Assembly (NCBI RefSeq): GCF_012911005.2
Contig: NZ_WTVS01000019.1
Coordinates: 1 to 64,000 of the forward strand
Length of the DNA: 64,000 nucleotides
Direction: 5' to 3'
From: Aromatoleum toluolicum
GTDB taxonomy: Bacteria > Pseudomonadota > Gammaproteobacteria > Burkholderiales > Rhodocyclaceae
Shown: piece after piece, positions 17,097 to 29,725 of the stretch
Layout of the letters: each line of letters opens with the position of its first letter
Position numbering within the stretch: the first letter of the stretch is position 1
Position numbers and translations under genes: made by a program
The notes under the pieces: generated by a model
Seen by the model: the letters and a program-made list of their open reading frames with translations, nothing else
What the model was told of the DNA's origin: nothing
Database searches by the model: none

Positions 17097-18847
17097 GCAA
17101 ACAGCGGACGGTGACCTTCAATCACAACCCCTTGCTGCGGCACGGCCTGCCTGCCTGGCGTCCGCGCGCGGTGATGCTGGGCCTGATGGCGTGCTCGCTG
17201 GCGCTGATCGGGCGTGCGATGTACCTGCAGGGAGTCAATAACGAGTTCCTGCAGGCCAAGGGCGAGTCGCGCTACGCGCGGGTGCTCGAGGTGCCGGCGA
17301 CGCGCGGCCGCGTAACGGATCGCCACGGCGACATGCTGGCCGTGAGCACGCCGGTGCGTTCGATCTGGGCGATTCCCACCGACGTGAATCTCGCCCCGCC
17401 GGACACGCGCAAGCTTGCGGGCCTGCTGGAAATGGACGTGCAGGAACTCAATCGCCGTCTCGCCGCCGGGCGCGATTTCGTCTACCTGAAACGTCAGGTG
17501 TCGCCCGAGATTGCTGAACAGATCGCCGACCTGAAGCTCGCCGGCGTCCATCAGCAGCAGGAATATCGCCGTTACTACCCCGGCGGCGAGGTGATGGCCC
17601 ACGTGCTGGGCTTCACCGGTGTCGACGACAAGGGGCAGGAAGGCGTGGAGCTCGCCTTCGACGGCACCCTTGCCGGCAAGCCGGGCGCGCGGCGCGTGAT
17701 CCGCGATCGTCGCGGGCAGATCATCGAGGACGTGGAGGCCATCCGCGCGCCGCGCGACGGGCAGGATCTTGCGCTGTCGATCGACGCCAAGATCCAGTAC
17801 CTCGCGTATTCGGCGCTGCGGCAGGCGATGCAGACGCACAAGGCGAAGGCCGGTGCGTCGGTGGTGCTCGACGCGCGCACAGGCGAGGTGCTCGCGCTGG
17901 TCAATGCGCCGACCTACAACCCGAACAATCGCACGAACCTCAGCGGGGCGCAGCTGCGCAACCGCGTCCTCACCGACGTCTATGAACCGGGTTCGATCAT
18001 GAAACCCTTCATCGTCGGTCTCGCGCTGGATCGCGGGAAGGTGCAGCCCGGCACGATCATCGATACGTCACCGGGCCGCATGACGATCGGGCGGGCGACG
18101 ATTTCCGATTCGCACCGCAACGGCGCGCTGACCGTGGCGCAGGTGATCCAGAAGTCGTCCAACATCGGCACCGTCAAGGTTGCGATGCATTTCTCGCCCG
18201 ATGAGATGTGGCGTCTGTACGACGATCTCGGTTTCGGCAAGCCGCTGAATCTCGGTTTTCCCGGCGAGGCGGGCGGGCGCCTGCGTCCCGCCAAGACGTG
18301 GAAACCGATCGAACAGGCGACGATGTCCTACGGACATGGCGTTTCGGTGAGCCTTATCCAGATGGCGCACGCCTATCTAGTATTCGCGCGCGATGGCGAG
18401 CTGGTGCCCTTGTCGTTGACCCGTCTCGAAGCGCCGCCCGTCAGTGGCAAGCGCATCTTCTCGGCGGCGACGGCGCGCGAGATGCGCGGCATGCTCGAGC
18501 TTGCGTCCGGTCCCGGCGGTACGGCGCCCAAGGCGCAGGTCGCCGGGTACCGCGTGGCGGGCAAGACCGGCACGGCAATCAAGCTGGAAGGCGCGCACTA
18601 CACGAACAAATATGTTTCGTCCTATGTCGGACTGGCCCCCGCCTCGGATCCGCGGCTTATCGTTGCCGTGATGATCGACGAACCGTCTGCGGGACAGTAT
18701 TACGGCGGTGCTGTTGCAGCGCCCGTGTTTGCCCAGATTACCGAAGGAGCGCTGCGCGCGCTCGGTGTGGCGCCCGATGCTCCGTTGGTGCCGCTGCAGC
18801 TCGCGCAGAAGCAGGGGATTGCCGTGCCCGCCCGGGAGAGCATGTGA
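17093..18847 (+). CDS. ftsI: Septal peptidoglycan transpeptidase FtsI (PBP3)
   Basis: A 584-residue class B penicillin-binding protein that cross-links septal murein. A membrane anchor lies at about 25-46. The N-terminal non-catalytic module starts at RGRVTDRHGDMLA. The transpeptidase motifs are all intact: SxxK in EPGSIMKPF (Ser301, Lys304), SxN in KSSNIGT (355-357) and KTGT (491-494). The ATG at 17093 overlaps the ftsL stop (ATGA). Partner of FtsW, encoded downstream. Confidence 0.97.
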   Translation: MSKQRTVTFNHNPLLRHGLPAWRPRAVMLGLMACSLALIGRAMYLQGVNNEFLQAKGESRYARVLEVPATRGRVTDRHGDMLAVSTPVRSIWAIPTDVNLAPPDTRKLAGLLEMDVQELNRRLAAGRDFVYLKRQVSPEIAEQIADLKLAGVHQQQEYRRYYPGGEVMAHVLGFTGVDDKGQEGVELAFDGTLAGKPGARRVIRDRRGQIIEDVEAIRAPRDGQDLALSIDAKIQYLAYSALRQAMQTHKAKAGASVVLDARTGEVLALVNAPTYNPNNRTNLSGAQLRNRVLTDVYEPGSIMKPFIVGLALDRGKVQPGTIIDTSPGRMTIGRATISDSHRNGALTVAQVIQKSSNIGTVKVAMHFSPDEMWRLYDDLGFGKPLNLGFPGEAGGRLRPAKTWKPIEQATMSYGHGVSVSLIQMAHAYLVFARDGELVPLSLTRLEAPPVSGKRIFSAATAREMRGMLELASGPGGTAPKAQVAGYRVAGKTGTAIKLEGAHYTNKYVSSYVGLAPASDPRLIVAVMIDEPSAGQYYGGAVAAPVFAQITEGALRALGVAPDAPLVPLQLAQKQGIAVPARESM

Positions 18848-20352
18848 GCGTCGACCTCGCATCCGCGATCCTCGAACGGCTTAACAAGGCCGGTGTCGTG
18901 CCGGCCGGCATCACGGCCGATTCGCGCCGCGTAAGCGGGGGGGATGTGTTCGCCGCCTGGCCCGGGCTAGCCTCGGACGGACGCAGGTTCATCGGTGCCG
19001 CCGTCGAACGCGGCGCCGCTGCGGTGCTGTGGGACGACCGCGGCGGTTTTCGCGTGGACGGCTTGCCGGTCCCGTCAATTCCCGTCGCGGAACTGCGCCG
19101 CCTCGGGGGTTATCTCGCGCACCTGATCCATGGCCGCCCTTCCGACAGGCTGTGGACCGTCGGGGTGACCGGCACCAACGGCAAGACGACCGTTACTCAG
19201 TGGCTGGCTGCAGCCCTGGCCCGGCTCGGGGAAAAGTGCGGCGTGATCGGAACGCTGGGCAATGGCTTCCCCGGGCAGCTTGCCGATACGCTGAATACGA
19301 CGCCGGATGCGCTCGAAGTTCATCGCGTCCTGGGCGACTTCCTGTCTGCGGGCGGGAGCGCGGCGACGATGGAAGTGTCGTCGATCGGCCTCGACCAGGA
19401 GCGTGTCAACGCGGTCGCATTCGACGTCGCGGTGTTCACGAATCTGAGCCGCGACCACCTCGATTATCACGGCACGATGGAGGCCTACGGTGCAGCCAAG
19501 GCCCGGCTGTTCGCTCAACCCGGTCTGGGTTGTGCGGTGATCAATCTGGACGATGCCTTCGGCCTGGATCAGGCACATCGTCTTTCCGGCACGGGGTTGC
19601 CGGTGATCGGTTACACGCAGTCCGCCGCGGCGACGGCAGCGCACGGCGTGCGCCAGTTGAGCGCGCAGGATGTGCGCATGTCGGCGTCGGGCCTGCGCTT
19701 CGCGATCGTCTTTGAAGGCGTGCGGCGCGAACTGGACGTGCGCATGGTCGCGCCGTTCAACGTGTCCAACCTGCTTGCCGTTGCCGGGGCGCTCCTCGCG
19801 CGCGGCATGCCGCTGGACGAGATCGTGCATGCGATCGCGCATCTGACGCCGCCACAGGGGCGCATGCAGCTTGTGGGCGGCGTCGCCGAGCCGCTGATCG
19901 TCGTCGATTATGCGCATACGCCGGACGCCCTGGCGAAAGTGCTGGAGTCCGTGCGCGCAACGGTCGCGACGCGCGGCGGGCGTCTCGTGTGCGTCTTCGG
20001 TTGCGGCGGAGACCGCGATCCGGGCAAACGTCCGCTGATGGGCGAGGCTGCCCGCCAACTGGCCGATCGGGTGATCGTCACCAGCGACAATCCGCGCTCC
20101 GAGGATCCGGAGAAGATCATCGACGCCATCATGCAAGGTGCGGGTCCGCAGGCCGAGCGGGTGAACGACCGGGCGCAGGCGATCCGCATCGCGGTCGGAG
20201 AAGCCGGTACCGACGATGTCGTCGTGCTTGCCGGCAAGGGGCACGAACCTTATCAGGAGATCCTGGGCGTGCGTCTGCCCTTTTCGGATGTCGAGCAGGC
20301 GCAGATCGCCCTGCGCGAGTGGAGTCGAGTCCGGGGGGCGGGCGCGTGCTGA
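18844..20352 (+). CDS. murE: UDP-MurNAc-L-Ala-D-Glu:meso-diaminopimelate ligase
   Basis: A 502-residue Mur ligase that adds the third stem-peptide residue. [19 protein letters not shown] is the ATP loop (about 102-120) and VDYAHTPDAL the C-terminal motif. TSDNPRSEDP carries the DNPR signature of meso-diaminopimelate-specific enzymes, consistent with a Gram-negative wall. The start is a GTG overlapping the ftsI stop; the open frame upstream belongs to shadow sequence. The stop overlaps the murF start region by 7 bases. Confidence 0.96.
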   Translation: MSVDLASAILERLNKAGVVPAGITADSRRVSGGDVFAAWPGLASDGRRFIGAAVERGAAAVLWDDRGGFRVDGLPVPSIPVAELRRLGGYLAHLIHGRPSDRLWTVGVTGTNGKTTVTQWLAAALARLGEKCGVIGTLGNGFPGQLADTLNTTPDALEVHRVLGDFLSAGGSAATMEVSSIGLDQERVNAVAFDVAVFTNLSRDHLDYHGTMEAYGAAKARLFAQPGLGCAVINLDDAFGLDQAHRLSGTGLPVIGYTQSAAATAAHGVRQLSAQDVRMSASGLRFAIVFEGVRRELDVRMVAPFNVSNLLAVAGALLARGMPLDEIVHAIAHLTPPQGRMQLVGGVAEPLIVVDYAHTPDALAKVLESVRATVATRGGRLVCVFGCGGDRDPGKRPLMGEAARQLADRVIVTSDNPRSEDPEKIIDAIMQGAGPQAERVNDRAQAIRIAVGEAGTDDVVVLAGKGHEPYQEILGVRLPFSDVEQAQIALREWSRVRGAGAC

Positions 20353-21746
20353 GCCTCCAGGAAGCCGGGCAACTCGGCGGGTTCCGCGTGGTCGGCGACG
20401 CGACCTTTTCGTGCGTCGGCACCGACAGCCGGCGCGTGCGTCCCGGCCAGCTGTTCGTCGCGCTGCGTGGCGAGCATTTCGACGGGCATGACTTCGTCGA
20501 ACAGGCCGCTTCGCAGGGTGCCGTCGCCGCGCTGGTCGATGAGGCGTGGCAGCGCGAGCATGAGGACGTCGAGTTTCCGCGCCTCGTCGTGCGCGATACC
20601 CGCCTCGCGCTCGGCGCCCTTGCGGCGCACTGGCGCAGCCGCTTCGACATCCCGCTGATCGGAGTGACGGGCAGCAACGGCAAGACCACGGTCAAGGAAA
20701 TGTGCGCCGCGATCATGCGCGCCCAGGCCCGACGTGACGGGCATACGGCGGACTGTGTTCTCGCGACGACCGGCAACCTCAACAACGACATCGGTCTGCC
20801 GCTGACCTTGCTCGAGCTGCGCGATCACCACCGTGCGGCGGTGATCGAGATGGGCATGAACCATCCGGGCGAGATCGGTTACCTGACCGCCCTGGCCCGA
20901 CCGACCGTGGCGATCGTCACGAACGCGCAGCGTGCCCATCTGCAGGGCATGGGTTCGCTCGTGGAGATCGCGAAGGAGAAGGGGGCCATCTACGCCGGGT
21001 TGGGCGAGAACGGTGTCGCCGTCGTGAATGCCGACGATTCCCACTGCGCGTTGTGGCGGGAGCTGAACCGCGGACGCACCATCGTCACTTTCGCGACCGG
21101 CCAGGCTGCGGACGTGAAGGCGACGGCCGATCTGCATGGGCTCGGCGCCCGCCTCATGCTGACCACCGCGGCGGGCGGCGTGGAATTCGACCTGCCGGTG
21201 CCGGGCGAGCACAACGTGCGCAACGCGGCAGGTGCCGCTGCGGCATGCCTTGCCACCGGCGCATCGCTGGCTGCGGTCGTCGAGGGGCTGTCCGGCTTTA
21301 GCGGCGCGCCCGGGCGCCTGCAGCGGCGTGCCGGTCTCAACGGCGCGTTGGTCATCGACGACACGTACAACGCGAATCCCGATTCGGTGCGCGCTGCGAT
21401 CGACGTGCTGGCCTCGACGGCCGGGCATACGGTGCTAGTGCTCGGCGACATGGGTGAAGTCGGCACGACCAGCGCGCAACTGCATGACGAGGTCGGAGGC
21501 TACGCCAAGAGCAAGGGTGTCGACGAACTCTACGCCCTGGGGGAAATGAGCGCGGTCGCGGCACACAACTTCGGCGACGGGGGGCAGAAATTTGCCACCG
21601 CGGAGGCCCTGCTGGCCGCCTTGGCGCCGCGGCTCGATGCGAACACCGTGGTGCTGGTGAAGGGCTCCCGTTTCATGCGGATGGAGCGGGTGGCGAACGG
21701 GCTTGCGGCGGTGCACAATGGCGCCCCTTCACAGGAGTCTCATTAG
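20346..21746 (+). CDS. murF: UDP-MurNAc-tripeptide:D-Ala-D-Ala ligase
   Basis: A 466-residue Mur ligase that completes the cytoplasmic pentapeptide. DSRRVRPGQLFVAL is the N-terminal UDP-binding motif, IGVTGSNGKTTVKEM the ATP loop, and TYNANPDSVRAAIDVL and GDMGEVG are MurF landmarks. The GTG at 20346 gives MLSLQEAGQL and overlaps murE by 7 bases. Only 3 bases separate its stop from the mraY ATG. Confidence 0.96.
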   Translation: MLSLQEAGQLGGFRVVGDATFSCVGTDSRRVRPGQLFVALRGEHFDGHDFVEQAASQGAVAALVDEAWQREHEDVEFPRLVVRDTRLALGALAAHWRSRFDIPLIGVTGSNGKTTVKEMCAAIMRAQARRDGHTADCVLATTGNLNNDIGLPLTLLELRDHHRAAVIEMGMNHPGEIGYLTALARPTVAIVTNAQRAHLQGMGSLVEIAKEKGAIYAGLGENGVAVVNADDSHCALWRELNRGRTIVTFATGQAADVKATADLHGLGARLMLTTAAGGVEFDLPVPGEHNVRNAAGAAAACLATGASLAAVVEGLSGFSGAPGRLQRRAGLNGALVIDDTYNANPDSVRAAIDVLASTAGHTVLVLGDMGEVGTTSAQLHDEVGGYAKSKGVDELYALGEMSAVAAHNFGDGGQKFATAEALLAALAPRLDANTVVLVKGSRFMRMERVANGLAAVHNGAPSQESH

Positions 21747-21749
21747 TCC

Positions 21750-22838
21750 ATGCTGCTCGAACTCGCCCTCTGGCTGGGTCAGGATATCCGCACCTTCAAC
21801 GTGCTCGGCTACATCACGCTGCGCACGGTCCTTGCTGCGCTTACCGCGCTGATCATTTCCTTCGTCTTCGGCCCGTCGCTGATCCGCTGGCTGGCAGCGA
21901 AGAAGATCGGCCAGGCCGTGCGCGACGACGGCCCCAAGTCGCACCTCACCAAGGCCGGAACGCCCACGATGGGTGGCGCGCTGATCCTCATCGCGATCGC
22001 GGTCACGACCCTGCTGTGGGGCGATCTGCGCAACCAGTACGTGTGGGTGACGCTGCTCGTCACGCTGGGCTTCGGCGCGGTCGGCTGGGTCGATGACTGG
22101 CGCAAGGTCGTGCATCGCGACCCGAAGGGTCTGCCGAGCCGCTGGAAGTACCTGTGGACTTCGCTGATCGCGCTGGCCGCGGCGCTGTTCCTCGGCCTGA
22201 CGGCGCACGAGCCGGCGCAGACCGAACTGATCGTGCCCTTCTTCAAGGCCGTGTCTTACCCGCTGGGCATCTACGGGTTCATCGCGCTTTCGTATTTCGT
22301 CATCAACGGCACCAGCCACGCGGTCAACCTCACCGACGGGCTCGACGGCCTCGCGATCATGCCGACGGTGATGGTTGCGGGCGCGCTCGCGATCTTCGCC
22401 TACGTGGCCGGACATGCCGGTTTCTCGAAGTATCTCGGTGTGCCCTACATCAATGGCGCGGGCGAACTCGCGGTGTTCTGTGGCGCCCTGTGCGGCGCGG
22501 GCCTCGGCTTCCTGTGGTTCAACGCCTATCCGGCGGAAGTCTTCATGGGCGACGTCGGTGCGCTGGCGCTGGGGGCTGCGCTGGGAACGGTTGCGGTCGT
22601 CGTGCGCCAGGAGATCGTGCTTTTCATCATGGGCGGGCTCTTCGTCGCCGAGACGATGTCGGTGATGGCGCAGGTGCTGTACTTCAAGTACAGCGGCGGC
22701 AAGCGCATCTTCCGCATGGCGCCCCTGCATCACCACTATGAGCTGGGCGGCTGGAAGGAAACCCAGGTCGTGGTGCGCTTCTGGATCATCACGATCATGC
22801 TCGTGCTGTTCGGCCTTTCGACCCTGAAGCTGAGATGA
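21750..22838 (+). CDS. mraY: Phospho-MurNAc-pentapeptide transferase (lipid I synthase)
   Basis: A 362-residue polytopic inner-membrane enzyme that moves phospho-MurNAc-pentapeptide to undecaprenyl phosphate. About ten hydrophobic helices are visible. [23 protein letters not shown] (catalytic Asp pair region), [13 protein letters not shown] and [11 protein letters not shown] are the family motifs, and [14 protein letters not shown] is the HHH motif near the end. The ATG follows ACAGGAG. It overlaps murD by 4 bases. Confidence 0.97.
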   Translation: MLLELALWLGQDIRTFNVLGYITLRTVLAALTALIISFVFGPSLIRWLAAKKIGQAVRDDGPKSHLTKAGTPTMGGALILIAIAVTTLLWGDLRNQYVWVTLLVTLGFGAVGWVDDWRKVVHRDPKGLPSRWKYLWTSLIALAAALFLGLTAHEPAQTELIVPFFKAVSYPLGIYGFIALSYFVINGTSHAVNLTDGLDGLAIMPTVMVAGALAIFAYVAGHAGFSKYLGVPYINGAGELAVFCGALCGAGLGFLWFNAYPAEVFMGDVGALALGAALGTVAVVVRQEIVLFIMGGLFVAETMSVMAQVLYFKYSGGKRIFRMAPLHHHYELGGWKETQVVVRFWIITIMLVLFGLSTLKLR

Positions 22839-24232
22839 GCGCCGCATCCGACAAGCTCGTACTGGTTCTCGGGCTCGGCGAGTCCGGTCTGGCGATGGCG
22901 CAATGGTGCGTACGCCAGGGCGCGCGCGTGCGCGTGGCCGACAGCCGCGGCGAGCCGCCGGGGCTCTCCGTGCTCAGGGCGAGCGTGCCGGTGGCCGAAG
23001 TCGTCCTCGGCGAGTTCGCGGACCGCCTCCTCGATGGCGTTGGGCGCATTGCGCTCAGTCCGGGGATAGACGCGCGCACCCCGCTGCTCGCCGAAGCGCG
23101 TCGCCGCGGCATCGCGATCGTCGGTGAGATGACGCTGCTTGCCGAAGCGCTCGCGGGGCAGGGGCGCGCCCGCACCCGAATCCTTGCGATCACGGGCACG
23201 AACGGCAAGACCACAACCACCGCGCTGACGGCGGCATTGTGTCGCGCGGCCGGACTGGATGCCGTCGCCGCAGGCAATATCAGCCCGGCTGCGTTGACGG
23301 TGCTCATGGAGCGGCTCGATCGTGGCGCAGCGCTCCCCGAATGCTGGGTGCTGGAGCTGTCGAGCTTCCAGCTCGAAACCACCGCCGGCCTGAACGCCGA
23401 AGGTGCGACGGTGCTGAACGTCACCGACGATCACCTCGACCGTCACGGCGACCTCGGCACCTACGCCGCGGTCAAGGCGCGCATCTTCGACGGTGACGGC
23501 GTGCAGGTGCTCAACCGCCAGGACGCGCGTGTAATGGTGATGGCGCAGGCCGGGCGGCGCGTCGTGTCCTTCGGAACGGACGTCCCGACGGGCCCCGACG
23601 ACTACGGCATCGTCACCGATGCGGACGGCGTCGCATGGCTCGCCTGCGGTGCGCAGCGCCTCGTGCGTATCGCCGATCTTTCGATCGCCGGTGCCCACAA
23701 TGCGGCGAACGCGATGGCGGCCCTGGCACTCGCCCGCGCGATCGACCTTCCCTATCCCGCGCTGATCGAGGGCCTGAAGGCCTTCCGCGGGCTCCCCCAC
23801 CGGGTCGAGCCCGTTGCGCGGCGTAACGACGGCGTGGTGTTCTACGACGATTCCAAGGGCACCAACGTGGGCGCGACGCTGGCCGCGCTCGAAGGCCTCG
23901 GCCGGGAGGTCGTCCTGATCGCCGGCGGCGATGGGAAGGGCCAGGATTTTTCGCCGCTGCGCGCGGCCGTTGCGCGTCACGCCCGCGCCGTGATGCTCAT
24001 CGGTCGCGATGCCGCGCTCATCGATGCGGCGCTGGCCGGTTCCGGTGTGCCGACCGAGCGTGCGCCCGACATGGATGCGGCCGTTGCCCGCGCCGCGGCG
24101 CTAGCGCAACCGGGCGATGTCGTGCTGCTGTCGCCCGCGTGCGCGAGTCTCGACATGTTCCGCAACTACGCTCATCGTGCCGAGGTGTTCGTCGCGGCGG
24201 TGCTTCGTCAGCCGGGAGTGAGCGCGACATGA
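22835..24232 (+). CDS. murD: UDP-N-acetylmuramoyl-L-alanine:D-glutamate ligase
   Basis: A 465-residue cytosolic Mur ligase adding D-glutamate. The N-terminal Rossmann [20 protein letters not shown] is typical of Mur[18 protein letters not shown] is the ATP loop, [10 protein letters not shown] the central motif and [19 protein letters not shown] the C-terminal lysine-bearing motif. [17 protein letters not shown] closes the family pattern. ATGA overlaps link it to mraY before and ftsW after. Confidence 0.96.
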   Translation: MSAASDKLVLVLGLGESGLAMAQWCVRQGARVRVADSRGEPPGLSVLRASVPVAEVVLGEFADRLLDGVGRIALSPGIDARTPLLAEARRRGIAIVGEMTLLAEALAGQGRARTRILAITGTNGKTTTTALTAALCRAAGLDAVAAGNISPAALTVLMERLDRGAALPECWVLELSSFQLETTAGLNAEGATVLNVTDDHLDRHGDLGTYAAVKARIFDGDGVQVLNRQDARVMVMAQAGRRVVSFGTDVPTGPDDYGIVTDADGVAWLACGAQRLVRIADLSIAGAHNAANAMAALALARAIDLPYPALIEGLKAFRGLPHRVEPVARRNDGVVFYDDSKGTNVGATLAALEGLGREVVLIAGGDGKGQDFSPLRAAVARHARAVMLIGRDAALIDAALAGSGVPTERAPDMDAAVARAAALAQPGDVVLLSPACASLDMFRNYAHRAEVFVAAVLRQPGVSAT

Positions 24233-25461
24233 AATTCGTGACGGCCCTGAGCGGCTGGATCGCCTCGCGCAACACTGGCGGCATCGGTTCGGACACAAGT
24301 CGCGCGGTCAATCGCCTGATGCGTCCGCAGACCCCCGCCCGCGACCTCGATCCGCTGCTGATCTGGTCCGCGGCCGCGCTGCTGCTGATCGGTCTCGTGA
24401 TGGTCTATTCCTCGTCCATCGCGATTGCCGAAGGCAGCAAGTTCACCGGCTACCAGCCTTACTACTTCGCGATCCGCCACGCGATCTTCCTCTCGATCGG
24501 CGTGGTCGCCGGACTGATGGCTTTTCAGGTGACGATGCGCCAGTGGCAGCAGTTTGCGCCGCTGCTGTTCCTCGCCGGCCTCGCACTGCTGGTCGTCGTG
24601 CTGATCCCCGGGGTCGGCCGGGAAGTCAACGGTGCGCAGCGCTGGTTGCCGCTCGGCCCCGTCAATCTGCAGCCGTCCGAGCTGATGAAGCTCTTCGCTG
24701 CGTTGTACGCTGCGGATTACACGGTGCGCAAGCTCCCCGACATGGGCAGCTTCCGCCGTGGTTTCCTGCCGATGGCGATCACCATCGTCCTCGTCGGCTT
24801 CCTGCTGCTGCGCGAGCCGGACTTCGGCGCCTTCGTCGTGGTCGCCGCGATCGCCTTCGGGGTGCTGTTCCTCGGCGGCATCAACGTACGCGTCTTTGTC
24901 CTGCTGGCGATCGTCGCAGTGATCGGGCTCGCGCTGCTGGTGTGGCTCTCGCCCTACCGCCGCGACCGCCTGTTCGGCTTCATGGATCCGTGGCAGGACG
25001 CCTTCGGCAAGGGCTACCAGCTTTCGCACGCTCTGATCGCATTCGGCCGCGGCGAGTGGTTCGGCGTCGGCCTCGGCGCGAGTGTCGAAAAGCTTTTCTA
25101 CCTGCCCGAAGCGCATACCGACTTCCTGCTCGCGGTGATCGCCGAGGAACTCGGCTTCGTCGGCGTGCTGACCATCGTCGTGCTGTTCGCGATCCTCGTG
25201 CATCGCGCGATGATGATCGGGCGCGAGGCGATCAAGCTCGAACGTTATTTCTCGGGCCTCGTCGCGATGGGTATCGGCCTGTGGATCGGCGTTCAGTCCT
25301 TCATCAACATGGGCGTGAACACGGGCCTCCTGCCCACCAAGGGGCTCACGCTCCCGCTCATGAGCTTCGGCGGCTCGGGCATCGTGGCGAACTGTATCGC
25401 GCTTGCGATCCTGCTGCGCGTCGACTGGGAGAACCGCCAAGTGATGCGGGGGCGCTCATGA
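24229..25461 (+). CDS. ftsW: Septal peptidoglycan glycosyltransferase FtsW
   Basis: A 410-residue SEDS-family glycan polymerase with about ten membrane helices from residue 42 on. Family motifs are [43 protein letters not shown] (with the SEDS catalytic Asp region), EELGFVGVL and the C-terminal [12 protein letters not shown] cytoplasmic N-terminal tail of about 40 residues is longer than the minimum. ATG 24229 overlaps the murD stop; the frame is open upstream but lies inside murD. Works with FtsI. Confidence 0.96.
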   Translation: MKFVTALSGWIASRNTGGIGSDTSRAVNRLMRPQTPARDLDPLLIWSAAALLLIGLVMVYSSSIAIAEGSKFTGYQPYYFAIRHAIFLSIGVVAGLMAFQVTMRQWQQFAPLLFLAGLALLVVVLIPGVGREVNGAQRWLPLGPVNLQPSELMKLFAALYAADYTVRKLPDMGSFRRGFLPMAITIVLVGFLLLREPDFGAFVVVAAIAFGVLFLGGINVRVFVLLAIVAVIGLALLVWLSPYRRDRLFGFMDPWQDAFGKGYQLSHALIAFGRGEWFGVGLGASVEKLFYLPEAHTDFLLAVIAEELGFVGVLTIVVLFAILVHRAMMIGREAIKLERYFSGLVAMGIGLWIGVQSFINMGVNTGLLPTKGLTLPLMSFGGSGIVANCIALAILLRVDWENRQVMRGRS

Positions 25462-26524
25462 AGACGCTCCTCGTGATGGCCGGTGGCACGGGCGGTCACA
25501 TCTTCCCCGGCATCGCCGTGGCGGAACTGCTGCGCGCGCGTGGCTGGCGCATCGTGTGGATGGGCAACCCCGACGGCATGGAGGCGCGCATCGTCCCAGA
25601 GCGTGGCTACGAGACCGCATGGGTGCGCTTCACCGCGCTGCGCGGCAAGGGCATCGTGCGCAAGCTGCTGCTGCCGCTGAACCTGTTGCGCGGATTCTGG
25701 CAGGCCTTGCGCGAGCTGGGGCGCATCCGGCCCGACGTCGTGCTCGGCATGGGCGGCTACGTGACTTTCCCGGGCGGCATGATGGCCGCACTTACGGGGC
25801 GTCCGCTTGTCCTGCATGAACAGAACTCCGTCGCCGGGCTCGCGAACCGCGTGCTCGCCGGCGTCGCCGACCGCGTCCTCGCCGGATTCCCGAAGGTGCT
25901 CAAGAAGGCCCCCTGGGTCGGCAACCCTGTGCGTGCCGAAATTGCCGCCGTCGCGGCTCCTGCCGAGCGCTTTGCCGGCCGCAGCGGCGCCCTCAGGGTG
26001 CTCGTGGTCGGCGGCAGTCTGGGCGCGGCGGTGCTCAACGAAACGGTGCCGCAGGCGCTCGCGCGCATGCAGCCGGCCGAGCGTCCGCTCGTCACGCACC
26101 AGGCCGGCGCGAAGCAGATCGACGCGCTGCGCAGTGCCTACGCCGCTGCGGGTGTCGAAGGCGAGCTGCTGCCCTTCATCGACGACATGGCGACGAAATA
26201 CGCCGAGGCCGATCTCGTCATCTGCCGCGCCGGCGCGCTGACCGTCGCGGAGCTGGCGGCTGCGGGTGCCGCGAGCCTGCTGGTGCCGTTCCCGCATGCG
26301 GTGGACGACCACCAGACTGGCAACGCGCGATTCCTCGCCGATCAGGGAGCTGCGTACCTGCTCCCGCAAACCGAACTCAACGCCGAGCGGCTGGCCGGCA
26401 TCCTCGCGAGCCTCGATCGCACGCGCCTGCTCGACATGGCCACGAAGGCGCGCGCGCTGGCAAAGCCGAACGCCGCCGAGGCGGTCGCGAAAGTCTGCGA
26501 AGACCTCGCGGCAGGGAGAAAGCA

Positions 26525-26528
<4 letters not shown>
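25458..26528 (+). CDS. murG: Lipid II synthase (GlcNAc transferase) MurG
   Basis: A 356-residue peripheral membrane GT-B enzyme that adds GlcNAc to lipid [20 protein letters not shown] and [15 protein letters not shown] are the N-domain G loops, [14 protein letters not shown] is conserved, and the C-domain has [12 protein letters not shown] and [31 protein letters not shown] (nucleotide-sugar site). ATGA overlaps connect it to ftsW and murC. Confidence 0.97.
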
Positions 26529-27936
<1,408 letters not shown>

Positions 27937-27940
<4 letters not shown>

Positions 27941-28893
27941 GCGGCGACGTGATGGACAAGGCCGTGGTCGATCCGGCCATGCGTGAGAAATTCGGCAAGG
28001 TCGCAGTGTTGCTGGGCGGCACCTCGGCCGAAAGGGACGTCTCGCTGATGTCGGGCGGCGCCGTGCTCGAGGCCCTGCGTGCTGCAGGCGTCGACGCACA
28101 CGGCTTCGATCCGGCTGAGCTCGATCTGCACATCCTCAAGGAGCAGGGGTACGACCGCGCCTTCATCGCGCTGCACGGCCGCGGCGGCGAGGACGGCACC
28201 GTGCAGGGCATGCTCGAACTGCTGAAGATCCCCTACACGGGCAGCGGCGTGATGGCGTCGGCGCTGGCGATGGACAAGTGGCGCACGAAGATGGTGTGGG
28301 CGGCCTGCGGCCTGCCTACCCCGCGCTACGCGATCCTGAACGCCGACACCGATTGGGATGCGGTCGTCACCGAGCTCGGCCTGCCGATCTTCGTCAAGCC
28401 GGTGCATGAAGGTTCCAGCATGGGTGCGACCAAGGTTACCGAGCCCGATCAGCTGAAGGCAGCATGGGAGCTCGCGGCCCGCTTCGACGATCTCGTGATC
28501 GCCGAGGAGTTCATCTCCGGGGCCGAACTGACCGCGCCCTTCCTGCATGATCGGGCGCTGCCGCTGATCCGCATCGAGGCGCCCGGCGGCAACTACGACT
28601 ACCAGCACAAGTATTTTACCGACGACACCCGCTACCTGTGCCCCTGCGGGCTGCCCGCTGCGCAGGAGCAGGCCCTGCAGGCGCTGATCATGCAGAGCGC
28701 GCGCGTGCTCGGTTGCCGCGGGTGGGGCCGTGCCGACCTGATCCTGACGGAGGACGGGCGTCCCTATTTGCTGGAAATGAACACCAGTCCCGGCATGACC
28801 GGCCACTCCCTCGTGCCGATGGCGGCGCGGGTGGCCGGCATGGACTTCACCCAACTGTGTCTCGCGATCCTGGAGGATGCCCGCCTTGGCTGA
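27937..28893 (+). CDS. ddl: D-alanine:D-alanine ligase
   Basis: A 318-residue ATP-grasp ligase making D-Ala-D-Ala for Mur[56 protein letters not shown] and [22 protein letters not shown] are the family motifs. I used the GTG at 27937 that overlaps the murC stop. The in-frame ATG at 27952 would remove five residues and is also credible. The 3' end overlaps ftsQ by 17 bases. Confidence 0.95.
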
Positions 28894-29725
28894 ACTTCGC
28901 CTGCGTTCTCCGCTTGCCGCGCGCGGGCTTTCCGGCACCAGCCGGATGCCCGGTCGCGCGCATGAGCGCGAGGGCGTGTGGCATCGGCCGGCCGTGCTCA
29001 ACCTGTTCTCGGATGTCCTGATGCTGTTCGCGGCGGTTGCGTTCGGCTACGCGCTCGTTGCGTGGTTCCTGTCGCGTCCGCTGTTTCCGCTGCGCGAGGT
29101 AGTCGTGCTGACCCCTCCCGCGCAGGTGACCACCGAACAGCTCGAATACGTGGCGCGCAGTGCGATCCGTGGCAACTTCTTCTCGGTGGACCTCGAAACC
29201 GTGCGCGAAACCTTCGAGAAACTGCCCTGGGTCCGGCGCGCCGAAGTCCGCCGCCGCTGGCCCGACGTGCTGGAACTGCGCCTCGAGGAACACCAGGCCG
29301 CGGCCTACTGGACCGTGTCCGAAAGCGGCGACTCGCAACTCGTCAACCGCCAGGGCGAGGTCTTTGTCGCAGCGAGCAACGCCGAACTGCCGTCCTTCTC
29401 CGGGCCGCAGGGGTCGGCAGCCTACATCCAGGCGAAGCACCGCGAATTCGGCGCGATGCTCGAGCCGCTCGGCCGCAAGCTCGTCGGCCTCGCGCTCTCG
29501 GCGCGCGAGGCGTGGCAACTCAAGCTCGACGACGGCATGGTGATCATGCTCGGACGTGATCAGGAAAAGGCGCCGATCGGCGAGCGTCTGGAGCGCTTCG
29601 TGAGCGCCTGGCCGCAGGCGAAGGAAAAGGTTGGTGTACAGGTGGCGGTAGCGGATCTCCGCTACCCGAGCGGATTCGCCCTCACCCCGGTGGGGGACTT
29701 CAAGGCAGCGAAAGGCAAGCAATGA
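28877..29725 (+). CDS. ftsQ: Cell division protein FtsQ
   Basis: A 282-residue bitopic protein. A cytoplasmic tail of about 40 residues precedes one membrane helix (about 42-65). The periplasmic POTRA domain begins [22 protein letters not shown], and the beta domain has [30 protein letters not shown], the best conserved FtsQ block. It recruits FtsL and FtsB. Start ATG lies inside ddl; its stop overlaps the ftsA ATG. Confidence 0.95.
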   Translation: MPALAELRLRSPLAARGLSGTSRMPGRAHEREGVWHRPAVLNLFSDVLMLFAAVAFGYALVAWFLSRPLFPLREVVVLTPPAQVTTEQLEYVARSAIRGNFFSVDLETVRETFEKLPWVRRAEVRRRWPDVLELRLEEHQAAAYWTVSESGDSQLVNRQGEVFVAASNAELPSFSGPQGSAAYIQAKHREFGAMLEPLGRKLVGLALSAREAWQLKLDDGMVIMLGRDQEKAPIGERLERFVSAWPQAKEKVGVQVAVADLRYPSGFALTPVGDFKAAKGKQ